The notes beneath the pieces are model-generated. The model was not told where the DNA came from. It was given only the letters and a program-made list of their open reading frames with translations, and made no database searches. This document shows positions 29,790 to 41,322 of a stretch of DNA of 64,000 nt, piece by piece. The stretch covers positions 58,654 to 122,653 of the forward strand of contig CAJOIQ010000003.1 of NCBI GenBank assembly GCA_905234795.1, in the 5' to 3' direction. The position numbers were made by a program, and so were the translations under genes. Every line of letters starts with the position of its first letter. The first letter of the stretch is position 1. Source of the stretch: an uncultured Bacteroidales bacterium (lineage in GTDB: Bacteria; Bacteroidota; Bacteroidia; Bacteroidales; UBA932).

Positions 29790-30653
29790 CTACTCTGCTG
29801 AAATCCAGTGAATACCGGCATCCCGCCGCCACCAGGTGAGCTGACGCTTGGCGTAGTGGCGGGTAGACGCCTGGATATGATTCACGGTGGCGTCCAGGTC
29901 ATACTTACCGTCAAAATATTCGAACATCTCCTTATACCCTACGGTTTGCAAGGCAGGCATGTCCCGGTACGGGAGCATGGAGCGGGCTTCGGCCTCAAGG
30001 CCCTGGTCCATCATCTGGAGGACGCGCTGGTTGATTCGCTCGTACAGCTGCTCCCGGGGCCGTTCCAGGCCGATTTTTACAATCTCGAAATCCCGTTGCT
30101 TGAAGCTGCCGGTCTTGAAAGAAGAGAAGGGCTTTCCCGTGTACAGGCTCACTTCCAGGGCACGGATCACACGCTGTCCGTTGGAGAGGTCCAGCTGCTC
30201 ATAGGACACCGGATCCAGCTCTTTCAGTTGGTCGGCCAGCACCTCCACGCCCTCGTCCCGCAGGCATTCCATCAGGTGCTCCCGCAGTTGCATGGGCACC
30301 TCCGGGAAATCGTCCAGGCCGTAGCAGAAGGCGTCGATATAGAGCATGGAACCGCCGCACATCACCAGGGTCTCGTGTCCTTCGGCAAAAAGCCGGTTCA
30401 CCAGCTCTATGGCCTCCACTTCGTAGATGCCGGCGGTGTAATTGCGGGTAATGGGAACGGTGCCGATAAAATAATGCTTCACCGCAGCCAATTCCTCATC
30501 GGAGGGGGCTGCGGTGCCTATTTTAAGTCCCTGATAGATTTGGCGGGAATCGCAGGAGATGACGGGAGAGCCCACTTGCAGGGCGCGCTCAATGGCATAG
30601 CCGGTTTTGCCGACAGCCGTTGGTCCCAGTATGATCTCCAGCCTGCGGCTCAC
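29790..30653 (-). CDS. miaA: tRNA dimethylallyltransferase
   Basis: ILGPTAVGKTGYAIERA, ISCDSRQIYQGLKIGTA, YAKRQLTWWRRD. Confidence 0.93.
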   Translation of the reverse strand: MSRRLEIILGPTAVGKTGYAIERALQVGSPVISCDSRQIYQGLKIGTAAPSDEELAAVKHYFIGTVPITRNYTAGIYEVEAIELVNRLFAEGHETLVMCGGSMLYIDAFCYGLDDFPEVPMQLREHLMECLRDEGVEVLADQLKELDPVSYEQLDLSNGQRVIRALEVSLYTGKPFSSFKTGSFKQRDFEIVKIGLERPREQLYERINQRVLQMMDQGLEAEARSMLPYRDMPALQTVGYKEMFEYFDGKYDLDATVNHIQASTRHYAKRQLTWWRRDAGIHWISAE

Positions 30654-31201
30654 CCTTCCTCTCCCTCGTCAAAGATTTCCTTGCCGTCCTCGTCTTCGTC
30701 CTCTTCTTCCTCATCTTCGTCTTCGAAGTCTTCATCGTCATCCAGGTCATCCTCCTCTCCGGGGAGATGGCGCTGACGGTCCGGAAGGTCCTCGAAGGCC
30801 ACGTAGCCGTTCTCGAATTCAATGGGGTTGGGACCCTTGGATTCGGCCAGCACGGGATAATCCGGATGCACGGTGCCGGGAACTTCTCCTTCCACGGTGA
30901 TGTTCACGCTCTTTTTGTTGGTAACGTCGTAGAAGTACACAAAATGGTCGGTCCCGGCCTTGATGGCCTTTTCCAGGGAAATCTGGTCGGCCGTTCCCCA
31001 ACCCAGGTCAAACAGGCCGTACCGGCCCACGACGGCGTCGGTCACATCCAGCGCCTTGAACATGATGAGCTGGTCCTGGGGGAATTCAAGGTCGGCCCTG
31101 ATCTGTTTATGAAGGGTGTACAGCGTGGTGGCGCCGTTCACTTTATATACTCTGTAGAATCCTTTGATGCCCGAAAGGGTTACTCTCAACTGAAATACCA
31201 T
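30650..31201 (-). CDS. pRiA4b ORF-3-like (IS1096 TnpR-like) protein with acidic C-terminal tail
   Basis: FQLRVTLSGIKGFYRVYKVNGATTLYTLHKQIRADLEF; acidic tail EEDDLDDDEDFEDEDEEEE. ATG 31201 preferred because the track start (TTG) overlaps TATCTTTG. Confidence 0.6.
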   Translation of the reverse strand: MVFQLRVTLSGIKGFYRVYKVNGATTLYTLHKQIRADLEFPQDQLIMFKALDVTDAVVGRYGLFDLGWGTADQISLEKAIKAGTDHFVYFYDVTNKKSVNITVEGEVPGTVHPDYPVLAESKGPNPIEFENGYVAFEDLPDRQRHLPGEEDDLDDDEDFEDEDEEEEDEDEDGKEIFDEGEEG

Positions 31202-31328
31202 AGGTTCTGCTTTTTCGTATTTCAAAGATACTACTTTTTCTGCAAAAGTACATTAAAAAAGTACACTTAGGATAAGTTTGCCGGTATTCAGTGGGCAGAG
31301 GTGTAAACGGTAAGTAACTGATATTTAA

Positions 31329-31385
31329 CAATATACAACAACTCCTCCCGGCTTTTTGGACGAGAGGAGATGTTGTAATATATTG
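31329..31385. repeat. long imperfect hairpin in metG-downstream intergenic region
   Basis: caatatacaacaactcctc ... gaggagatgttgtaatatattg. Confidence 0.6.
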
Positions 31386-31524
31386 GTAATTAGATGTTTA
31401 GAGAAAACAGCTATCACTAAATTCTTTTTCATACGGTCATGTGTTAAGTGTCTACCTTCAAAGATAGAACAAATAGACCGAAAAGCGAATATATGCCTGA
31501 AAATTAAATAATTACGAGAGCCCT

Positions 31525-32439
31525 TTAGCCAATCTGGGCGCCATTGGTCACCTCCTCCTGAGGGGTGATGAAACGCATCTTGCCGTCTCCCTGCTTGGCC
31601 ATCAGGATCATGCCCTTGCTCTCGATGCCGCGGATGGTGCGGGGAGCCAGATTGGCCAGGATGCAGATCTGCTTGCCCAGCATGTCCTCGGGGCTGTAAT
31701 ACTCGGCAATGCCGGAAACGATGGTGCGCTGGTCAATACCCGTGTCGATGGTCAGTTTGAGCAGTTTGTCGGTCTTGGGGACGCGCTCGGCGGCCAGTAC
31801 CGTGGCCGTACGGATGTCCATGGCACCGAACTGATCGAAGGTTACCTCGGCCTTCTGCGGCTCAATCTTGGCAGCAGCCTCTGCCGCGGCCTTGGCGGCC
31901 TCGGCCTCTTCCCGTGCCTTCTTGATGGCCTCCAGCTTGGCAATCTGGGCCTCGACCTCGGCATCCTCGATCTTGCGGAACAGCAGCACGGCCTCTCCCA
32001 GCTGATGCCCCGCCGGCAGCAGCTCGGCCTGTCCCAGCATCTCCCAATTGAGAACTATTGCGGAGGAGGCTGACGCCTCTGAGGACGCAGATGCATCCTG
32101 CGGAGCATCGGCCATCATTTTAGCGACGCAGGATGCGCCTGCGGCCGAAGAGGAATAGGGAATGGTGTGCACCGCGCGGCCTTCATCGGCCTTGTAGAAG
32201 TTCACGGTAGGGGTGCCTTCACCGGCGCGATGGTCCCAGCCGGCATTTACGCCCACGCGCAGGATGTCGCGCAGTTTCTGGGCGCTGAAGGGCGTGAAGG
32301 GCTCGAAGGCGATGGCCAGGTCGGCGCAGATCTGCAGGCAGGTGTACAGGATGCTTGCCGTGCGGTCCATATCCTCCTTGGCCACCTTCCAGGGCTCCAT
32401 GTCGGAGATGTATTTGTTGCCGATGCGGGCCATGTTCAT
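31525..32439 (-). CDS. metG: methionyl-tRNA synthetase, C-terminal fragment (anticodon-binding + tRNA-binding domain)
   Basis: MNMARIGNKYISDMEPWKVAK..., C-terminal VTFDQFGAMDIRTATVLAAERVPKTDKLLKLTIDTG. Confidence 0.85.
   Translation of the reverse strand: MNMARIGNKYISDMEPWKVAKEDMDRTASILYTCLQICADLAIAFEPFTPFSAQKLRDILRVGVNAGWDHRAGEGTPTVNFYKADEGRAVHTIPYSSSAAGASCVAKMMADAPQDASASSEASASSAIVLNWEMLGQAELLPAGHQLGEAVLLFRKIEDAEVEAQIAKLEAIKKAREEAEAAKAAAEAAAKIEPQKAEVTFDQFGAMDIRTATVLAAERVPKTDKLLKLTIDTGIDQRTIVSGIAEYYSPEDMLGKQICILANLAPRTIRGIESKGMILMAKQGDGKMRFITPQEEVTNGAQIG
32076..32153 (+). repeat. in-frame palindromic element, ATCGGCC-loop family (copy 2, in metG)
   Basis: gcatcctgcg/cgcaggatgc (32093-32102/32127-32136), imperfect extension to 32076/32153; loop core GCATCGGCCATCATTTTAGC. 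Confidence 0.85.
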
Positions 32440-32447
32440 GGCTTCCT

Positions 32448-33758
32448 TCAGGGCCTCGCGGAAGTGGGGGCTTCCCGGCAGGGCTTGAGGGCCTCCAGGG
32501 TTTCCTGATCGATGGGCTGCGGCTTCAGGTTCTGGGGAACAGCTCCGTCGAAGTACTTGTGCGTGAGCACCACGGCGCGGTTCACAAAGTTGCCGAAGAC
32601 GGCCAGGAGCTCGGAGTTGTTGCGGCTCTGGAAGTCCTTCCAGGTGAAGTCGTTATCCTTGGTCTCGGGGGCGTTGGCGGTGAGCACGTAGCGCATCACA
32701 TCCTCGCAGCCGGGGAATTCGGCCTCGTATTCGTTCACCCACACCGCCCAGTTGCGGGAGGTGGAAATTTTGTCTCCTTCCAGGTTGAGGAACTCGTTGG
32801 AGGGCACGTTGTCCGGCAGGATGTAGTCCCCGTAGGCCTTGAGCATGGACGGGAACACAATGCAGTGGAACACAATGTTGTCCTTGCCGATAAAATGCAC
32901 CAGGCGGGTTTCGGGATCCTTCCACCATTTCTCCCAGCTTTCCGGAAGCAGTTCCTTGGTGTTGGAGATGTAACCGATGGGAGCGTCGAACCATACATAG
33001 AGCACCTTACCTTCGGCCCCGTCCACGGGAACGGGCACGCCCCAGTCCAGGTCACGCGTGACGGCACGGGGCTGCAGACCGCCGTCCAGCCAGCTCTTGC
33101 ACTGGCCGTAAACGTTGGTCTTCCACTCCTTGTGCTGCTCCAGGATCCAGTCCCGCAGCCAGGGCTCGTACTTGTCCAGAGGCAGGTACCAGTGCTTGGT
33201 CTTTTTCTTCACGGGCGTGGATCCGGAGAGCTTGGACTTGGGATCCAGCAGTTCCTCGGGGCTCAGGGTGCTGCCGCATTTCTCGCACTGGTCACCGTAG
33301 GCGTGCGGATTTCCGCACTTGGGGCAGGTGCCCTCGATGAGCCGGTCCGTGAGGAACATCTTGGCTTCCTCGTCATAGAGCTGCTCGCTTTCCTGGGTGA
33401 TGAAATCCTCCTGGTCGTACAGCTTGCGGAAGAATTCGGCCGCATTCTTTTCGTGCACCTGGGAAGAAGTGCGGGAGTAGATGTCATAATTGATGCCCAG
33501 GCCCGTGAAAGCGTCCTTCATCACTTTGTGGTATTTGTCCACAATGTCCTGCGGGGTTACGCCCTGCTGCCGTGCCTTGATGGTGATGGGCACGCCATGT
33601 TCGTCGGATCCGCAGATAAACAGCACGTCCTCTCCCCGCATGCGCAGGTAGCGCACGTAGATGTCTCCGGGAATGTAGGCGCCGGCCAGGTGGCCGATGT
33701 GGACAGGACCGTTGGCGTAAGGCAACGCACAGGTCACGAGGGTTCTCTTATAACTCAT
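32448..33758 (-). CDS. metG: methionyl-tRNA synthetase, N-terminal catalytic fragment (frame broken near 3' end)
   Basis: [52 protein letters not shown]; ends prematurely in ...[13 protein letters not shown]. Confidence 0.9.
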   Translation of the reverse strand: MSYKRTLVTCALPYANGPVHIGHLAGAYIPGDIYVRYLRMRGEDVLFICGSDEHGVPITIKARQQGVTPQDIVDKYHKVMKDAFTGLGINYDIYSRTSSQVHEKNAAEFFRKLYDQEDFITQESEQLYDEEAKMFLTDRLIEGTCPKCGNPHAYGDQCEKCGSTLSPEELLDPKSKLSGSTPVKKKTKHWYLPLDKYEPWLRDWILEQHKEWKTNVYGQCKSWLDGGLQPRAVTRDLDWGVPVPVDGAEGKVLYVWFDAPIGYISNTKELLPESWEKWWKDPETRLVHFIGKDNIVFHCIVFPSMLKAYGDYILPDNVPSNEFLNLEGDKISTSRNWAVWVNEYEAEFPGCEDVMRYVLTANAPETKDNDFTWKDFQSRNNSELLAVFGNFVNRAVVLTHKYFDGAVPQNLKPQPIDQETLEALKPCREAPTSARP

Positions 33759-35734
33759 TTCTTCAGTCTCCCTAATTTGATATTGATGCTCTTTTTGATT
33801 TCGTTCAGTTTGCCCAGCCGTTGCATAATGTCGTTGATTTCCTGGGCCGATGCCGCCGTTTTCAGCTGGCGGGTAAGCTGGTCCTGACGGGCCGTGATGC
33901 GTTTGTCGTGGTACACCAGGATGGCCTTGGGAACAAAGTTCACCAGCCAGGAATCCGTGGTGGTGAGGGCGTCGGAGAAGTTGTGGACCGTAATCTCGTA
34001 TTTGTCGGATGACAACTGCGCGGCCAGCCCCGCCACCTCCCGGTTTTCTCCGTTGAGAAGTGCCAGCACTATGGCGTCCTGGTCCAGCCCCTGGTCATAC
34101 AGTGCGAAGTAGGCTTCATAAGCGGCCTCGTAGGCTTTGTTGGCAAAGTGTGTGTCGTCTCCGGCCAGTGCCGCGTCAATGAACTCGGCCACCGTCTGCG
34201 TTCCTTCCGGGTCATAGAACTCGGAATCTGTCTCGAACTGCAGCTCCGTACGTCCGTACCGCAGCACAAAGCCCAGCAGTTCCCTTTCCGACGGCTCCAA
34301 GATTTTCTCTTCGCGCGAGGCCATCGCGCTTTCTTCTTTGAGGGGGCTCTGCCCCCTATTATCCCCCGCGGCCTCCGGCCGGCCACCCTGCTGGGTGGCT
34401 GTAAAGCCTTCGCGCGTTCTCGCAACATTCTTCTTGGCGGCTTCCCGCGTCTTCCGCACGCGGTCCTGGATGATATCGGCCTCTATCCCGAACTGCCGGG
34501 CCACGGTGTCCACATACACCTGACGCTTGATGGCGTCGGGGATATCGGCCACGGTGTCGGCAATCTCGTTGATGAGGTTGGCTTTCTTGAGAGGGTCGTC
34601 TCCGGCCTGGTCCAGCAGCAGCTGCGTCTTGAAGGCGATGCCGTCCTGCTCATGGGTGGCGATGAATTCCCGGATTTCCTCCAGCGTGTGTTTCTGGGAG
34701 AAGGAATCGGGGTCGTCTCCGTCGGGGAGGAAGACCACCTTGGGATTCATACCCTCCTTGAGGATGAGGCTGATGGCCCTAATCGCCGCATGCACGCCCG
34801 CGGAATCCCCGTCGTACATGATGGTAATGTTCTCCGAGAAGCGCTTGATGAGGCGGATCTGCTCCTCCGTGAGGGAAGTGCCGCAGGAAGCCACCACGTT
34901 GGTGATGCCCATCTGGTGCATCATCACCACGTCCACGTTGCCCTCTACCAGGATACAGCGGTCCTGTTTGGCAATCTCGCTCTTGGCAAAGTAAATGCCC
35001 AGCAGGTTGCGGCTCTTGATATAGATTTCCGTTTCCGGAGAGTTCACGTATTTGGCCGGGTTATCGGCCTTGAGGGTGCGTCCGCTGAAGGCAATCACAC
35101 GTCCGCTCACGGAGTGGATGGGGAACATCACCCGTTCCCGGAATTTGTCCACCAGTTTGCCGTCCTCCTGCTGGATGGCCAGTCCGGCGGCTACCAGATA
35201 TTCGTCCTTGTAACCGGCGGCACGGGCGGCGTCCACCAGGGCCGATTTCCCCGACGGGGCCCAGCCCAGGCTCCATTGCTGGATGGTGGTGTCCAGGATG
35301 TTTCTCCTGCGGTAATACTGGTAGCCCACGGCGCGGCCTTCTCCTTCCAGAAGCTGGTCGCAGAAGAACTTGCGGGCGAATTCGCTCACGGCCATGAGGC
35401 TCTCCGTGCGCTGGCGCGCGGCAATCTGCTCGGCCGTTTCTTCCTCTTCCTTGATTTCGATATTGTACTTTTTGGCCAGGTACCGCAGGGCCTCGGGATA
35501 GGTCATGTGCTCATATTCCATCACAAACCCCACGGCGCTGCCGGCCTTGCCGCAGCCAAAGCACTTGTAGATTCCCTTGGACGGCGTCACATGGAAGGAC
35601 GGCGTCTTCTCATTGTGGAAAGGACAGCAGGCTACATAGCTGGACCCGCGGCGCTTGAGCGTCACAAAATCTCCCACCACTTCCTCTACGCGGGCGGTGT
35701 CCAGGATCAAGTCTACTGTTTCCTTGGGAATCAT
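33755..35734 (-). CDS. dnaG: DNA primase
   Basis: [61 protein letters not shown]. Confidence 0.95.
   Translation of the reverse strand: MIPKETVDLILDTARVEEVVGDFVTLKRRGSSYVACCPFHNEKTPSFHVTPSKGIYKCFGCGKAGSAVGFVMEYEHMTYPEALRYLAKKYNIEIKEEEETAEQIAARQRTESLMAVSEFARKFFCDQLLEGEGRAVGYQYYRRRNILDTTIQQWSLGWAPSGKSALVDAARAAGYKDEYLVAAGLAIQQEDGKLVDKFRERVMFPIHSVSGRVIAFSGRTLKADNPAKYVNSPETEIYIKSRNLLGIYFAKSEIAKQDRCILVEGNVDVVMMHQMGITNVVASCGTSLTEEQIRLIKRFSENITIMYDGDSAGVHAAIRAISLILKEGMNPKVVFLPDGDDPDSFSQKHTLEEIREFIATHEQDGIAFKTQLLLDQAGDDPLKKANLINEIADTVADIPDAIKRQVYVDTVARQFGIEADIIQDRVRKTREAAKKNVARTREGFTATQQGGRPEAAGDNRGQSPLKEESAMASREEKILEPSERELLGFVLRYGRTELQFETDSEFYDPEGTQTVAEFIDAALAGDDTHFANKAYEAAYEAYFALYDQGLDQDAIVLALLNGENREVAGLAAQLSSDKYEITVHNFSDALTTTDSWLVNFVPKAILVYHDKRITARQDQLTRQLKTAASAQEINDIMQRLGKLNEIKKSINIKLGRLKK
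34340..34400. repeat. GC-rich double-hairpin insertion in dnaG linker
   Basis: agggggctctgccccct and gccaccctgctgggtggc hairpins, read in frame as [24 protein letters not shown]. Confidence 0.65.
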
Positions 35735-36018
35735 TCCTTGTTAAAGTCCACTTCTTTAATGTTGGACGGATTGGTAACGGTAATCTTGTCGTTCTTGGGA
35801 GCGGCCTTGACGGTGTTATCAGTGGCCGGTTTATAATGTTTCTCCTGCCACAGGACCTTGATCTGGAACCAGGCGTCACGGCCATACCAGGCCAGGCCCA
35901 GAACGCCCACTACCACGGCAAACGGCCGCCGCATGGTAATGAACCAGATGCACAGGACGCAGAACAGCAGGTCCTTGACCAGCCGTATCCAACGGTTGTT
36001 ATATCCAAAATTCATCAT
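35731..36018 (-). CDS. small membrane protein
   Basis: ORF overlapping dnaG start; hydrophobic segments. Confidence 0.55.
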   Translation of the reverse strand: MMNFGYNNRWIRLVKDLLFCVLCIWFITMRRPFAVVVGVLGLAWYGRDAWFQIKVLWQEKHYKPATDNTVKAAPKNDKITVTNPSNIKEVDFNKE

Positions 36019-36066
36019 AGCCTACAAAGATACAAAGAATCTTTCAGATTCTCTGCAGGCGGCTTC

Positions 36067-36109
36067 CAAACAAAAAACCTTCGGCCCTGGGACCGAAGGT
36101 TTTTGTTTG
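36067..36109 (-). terminator. Rho-independent terminator
   Basis: caaacaaaaaaccttcgg-ccctggga-ccgaaggtttttgtttg hairpin with A/T tracts, downstream of the DUF3127 gene. Confidence 0.8.
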
Positions 36110-36161
36110 TGTTTAGAATGGAAGGTCGTCGGCTTCCGGATTGTCGGCCGGCATGTCGTCC
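36109..36161. repeat. 53-nt inverted duplication, copy A (3' end of DUF3127 gene)
   Basis: 52/53 identical to reverse complement of 39787-39839. Confidence 0.95.
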
Positions 36162-36523
36162 AGCGTGGGAGCCGGAATGTCGCTCACCGGAGGGGCCGAT
36201 ACATGGGCCGGTTGGACCGGAGCGGCCGCGGGGGCGGCATCGGCACCGGCGGGAGAGATGCGCCAGATCTGAAGGTCCGTGTACCATCGGCCATTATACT
36301 CACGGCCGCGGATGTTGAAGGAAACCTTGATGCGGTCTCCCACCTGGTACTTGTCCAGTTCGGCCACTTTGTCCTGCCCGAAGGCGGTGAAACAGGCCTG
36401 GCTGGTGAAGTTGCCGTCGGGGAACTCCAGGATAAACTCCTGCTTGGCCCATTGTCCACGGGCCGATGTTCCCTGCTGTACCCCCAGTTTCTGGCGGAGG
36501 GTGCCTTCCAGTTCCAGTGCCAT
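36113..36523 (-). CDS. DUF3127 protein with SSB-like DDLPF C-terminal tip
   Basis: MALELEGTLRQKLGVQQGTSARGQWAKQEFILEFPDGNF...; C-terminus EADDLPF. Confidence 0.8.
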   Translation of the reverse strand: MALELEGTLRQKLGVQQGTSARGQWAKQEFILEFPDGNFTSQACFTAFGQDKVAELDKYQVGDRIKVSFNIRGREYNGRWYTDLQIWRISPAGADAAPAAAPVQPAHVSAPPVSDIPAPTLDDMPADNPEADDLPF

Positions 36524-36527
36524 GGGA

Positions 36528-37292
36528 TTACTTCTTCTTGGCAACGGGCTCGGCGGGTTTCTCTACGAAGGGATGAACCTCCAGCAGATCCACGTCGAAG
36601 ATGAGGGTGGAGTTGGTGCCGATCTCACGGGGACCGCGCTCGCCATAGGCCAGGTTGGCAGGGATGACCAGGGTGATCTTACCGCCTTCGCCGACGAGCT
36701 TCATGCCCTCGGTCCAGCCCTTGATCACGCGGTTCAGCGGGAACTCGATACCGTCGTTCTTGTCGAACTCCTTACCGTCGATGAGGGTGCCGCGATAGTT
36801 CACCTTTACGGTGTCACGGTCGCTGATGGCGCGCTTTTCGGAACCGGAATCCTGGATGAGGTAAACAATACCGGAAGCGGTGGAATCGGCGCTGTTCTTC
36901 ACATAGAAATCCTTGCGGAATTTGTCGCCTTTCTCCTTGTTGAGGGCGCCTTCGTAGGCGGTGCGCTGCTGGAGGAAGCCGTTGATGATGCGGTTCATGT
37001 CGGAGGGGTCAATCTTGAACTGCTTTACGAAAGCGGAGTCCATGGGCTGGCCTTCCTTGGCATTGAGAGCGTCTTTCATACCTTTCTGGACCTGGGCCAT
37101 GTTCAGCTCACCGAAACCGTTCTGGGTCATGACCAGGCCGAAGTTGACGCCCAGCAGATAAGAAGTGGTGTCCACCTGACCCTTGCTGGGGAGCAGGGAA
37201 CGAACTTCCTTGGAGCCCTCTACCTTAGAGGTGCCGCAAGCCACCACCAGCACTGCGGCCGATGCGATGGCAAAGATTTTTGCAAGTTTCAT
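36528..37292 (-). CDS. FKBP-type peptidyl-prolyl isomerase lipoprotein
   Basis: VKVNYRGTLIDGKEFDKN, WTEGMKLVGEGGKITLVIPANLAYGERG. Confidence 0.9.
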   Translation of the reverse strand: MKLAKIFAIASAAVLVVACGTSKVEGSKEVRSLLPSKGQVDTTSYLLGVNFGLVMTQNGFGELNMAQVQKGMKDALNAKEGQPMDSAFVKQFKIDPSDMNRIINGFLQQRTAYEGALNKEKGDKFRKDFYVKNSADSTASGIVYLIQDSGSEKRAISDRDTVKVNYRGTLIDGKEFDKNDGIEFPLNRVIKGWTEGMKLVGEGGKITLVIPANLAYGERGPREIGTNSTLIFDVDLLEVHPFVEKPAEPVAKKK

Positions 37293-37466
37293 ATAATAAA
37301 AAATTTTAAAGTAATCTGACGTTTCTAACCGACAAAGATAGTAAATATTTCCAACATTGCCTAAAATAAGGTGACGGACGGTATCTTTTTGAGTATGAAG
37401 TGAAAAAACATTTGTTTTTGTCGCAAAAATTGATTATCATTACACAAACAACTTAAACTGACCACT

Positions 37467-39665
<2,199 letters not shown>

Positions 39666-39786
39666 AGATTGTTTTCGGTATATGTGGACATTGCCCTGAA
39701 CTGGGGCAGAAAACGCCCAAAGCGTCCCGGTTGAGGACAGCATGGTCATGAACAGGGGCAAAAAGTGGCAAAAACGCCCAAAATGA

Positions 39787-39839
39787 GGACGACATGCCGG
39801 CCGACAATCCGGAAGCCGACGACCTTCCGTTCTAAACAC
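39787..39839. repeat. 53-nt inverted duplication, copy B (downstream of recQ)
   Basis: Encodes DDMPADNPEADDLPF-stop on + strand; one mismatch to the copy at 36109-36161. Confidence 0.95.
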
Positions 39840-39855
39840 TTTTTGTATTCCCCCT

Positions 39856-39957
39856 TGCAACGTACTACGCACTTTCCCCGGGTTTGTGCGTAATACGTTA
39901 CATTCGAATGTAAGGCATTACGCGTTTTTGGCGTTTTTCGCGTAACAGGTTGCATGG
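39856..39957. repeat. REP/BIME-like double hairpin with related arms
   Basis: tgcaacgtactacgcac / gtgcgtaatacgttaca / tgtaaggcattacgcg / cgcgtaacaggttgca alternating inverted arms, including palindrome ttacattcgaatgtaa. Confidence 0.8.
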
Positions 39958-39966
39958 GTGGGGCTG

Positions 39967-41322
39967 TTACAGGTATACCAAACTGCACAGGCTGTCCGGG
40001 GCGAAGAGCCGGGCGGCCATTTTTTGGAGGTCGGCGGGGGTGATGGCCGATATGGCCGTGCGGGTTTCTTCCGGGGTCATGATGCTGCCCCAGGAGAGCA
40101 TGCTCTTGCCCATGGACAGGCACTGGGCCTCTCCGGCATCGGCGCTGATGGCCAGCTGGCCCATGAGCTGCTTGCGGTAGGCCTTGAACTGACGGTCTGT
40201 AAGCGGCACCTCCCGTAGCTGCGTAAGGATTTTGTCAATAGCCTTCCGGCAGGCCTCCAGATTGGGTTTGTCACACCCAAAAGAAATGGCCAGGATGCCC
40301 GTATCGGCATACTGCGTATAGGAGCATTCGATGCCATACACCCAGCCCCGCTTCTCCCGCAATTCTTTGTTAAGCAACGAATTGGAAGCCGGACCGCCCA
40401 AAATATTGGCCAGCATGGCACACACCAGCCGCTCCGGCATCTCATACAGCGACGGCGCCCTGCACCCAATCACCGCATTCACCTCATGATGCCGTTTGTC
40501 TATCACCTTATGAAAACACCGTCCTCCGAAAGAGGCCTGTTCACCGTCCGCTAATTTGATGGCCGATGCGTCCGCCGAACATGCCTCTTTCGTCGGACTC
40601 TGCGCTTTTTCTGAGGAGGGTGATGCCCCTGAGGGAGCATCGGCCTTTTTATTCGCGACCGAAGGGGTGTCACCCTCCGAAGAAGATGCGAGGGAAAAAG
40701 CCTGTATCCCCGAGACCATCTTCAAGACATCTTTTTCCAGAACCGCTTCATCGATATCGGCCACTACGGAAAGGACCATGCGGGAGGGAACAAACTTTTG
40801 GGCCACGAAGTTCCGGAGCATTTCCGGAGTAATCTTCTTGACGCTGGCAGAAGTGCCCAGGATGGGCGTTTCCAGGGGAGAGCCCTCGAAAAGCAACGTT
40901 TCGAAACGGTCGTAGACATCCTCGGCGGGATTGTCCTTGTAGGAGATAATCTCGTCCAGGACCACGCCCCGCTCGGTTTCTATCTCGGCCTGGGGGAAAG
41001 TGGCTTCGGTGGCTAGTTCGAAGAGCAGCCCCGCGGCCTTTTTCCAGTCCTCCTTGAGCACGGTGGCGTGCAGCACAATTTCCTCCTTGGTGGTATAGGC
41101 GTTGAGCTCCCCGCCCAGGCGGTCCAGATACCCGTTGATGACCGCAGCGCTTTTGCGGGAAGTGCCGCGGAACAGGTTGTGCTCTACAAAATGTGCGATT
41201 CCGGCGGGATAACCGGCCTCGTCCCTGGTCCCGCAGCCGATGCTCAGGGCGCAGTACGCCACGGCACGCCCACTCCGGCGTACCGCATATTTGAGCCCGG
41301 CTGGAGAGGTGCCTGTGGTCAT
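39967..41322 (-). CDS. M16-family peptidase (pitrilysin-like), with two in-frame palindromic insertions
   Basis: GIAHFVEHNLFRGTSRKS, NAYTTKEEIVLHATVL, ERGVVLDEIISYKDNP. Confidence 0.88.
   Translation of the reverse strand: MTTGTSPAGLKYAVRRSGRAVAYCALSIGCGTRDEAGYPAGIAHFVEHNLFRGTSRKSAAVINGYLDRLGGELNAYTTKEEIVLHATVLKEDWKKAAGLLFELATEATFPQAEIETERGVVLDEIISYKDNPAEDVYDRFETLLFEGSPLETPILGTSASVKKITPEMLRNFVAQKFVPSRMVLSVVADIDEAVLEKDVLKMVSGIQAFSLASSSEGDTPSVANKKADAPSGASPSSEKAQSPTKEACSADASAIKLADGEQASFGGRCFHKVIDKRHHEVNAVIGCRAPSLYEMPERLVCAMLANILGGPASNSLLNKELREKRGWVYGIECSYTQYADTGILAISFGCDKPNLEACRKAIDKILTQLREVPLTDRQFKAYRKQLMGQLAISADAGEAQCLSMGKSMLSWGSIMTPEETRTAISAITPADLQKMAARLFAPDSLCSLVYL
40521..40598 (-). repeat. 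in-frame palindromic element, ATCGGCC-loop family (copy 3, in M16 gene)
   Basis: gtcctccgaaagaggcctgttcacc (40521-40545) pairs 20/25 with 40574-40598; minus-strand loop core GCATCGGCCATCAAATTAGC. Confidence 0.85.
40611..40682 (+). repeat. in-frame palindromic element, ATCGGCC-loop family (copy 4, in M16 gene)
   Basis: ctgaggagggtgatgcccc (40611-40629) pairs 15/19 with 40664-40682; loop core GGAGCATCGGCCTTTTTATTCGCGACC. Confidence 0.85.

Noticed and set aside
34148-35836. 562-aa plus-strand ORF opposite dnaG
   Set aside because: Shadow ORF; dnaG zinc-finger and TOPRIM motifs are clear on the other strand.
39788-39835. DDLPF peptide downstream of recQ as a RecQ C-terminal extension
   Set aside because: Located after the recQ stop and in a different frame with an in-frame TGA upstream; only an inverted duplication is supported.
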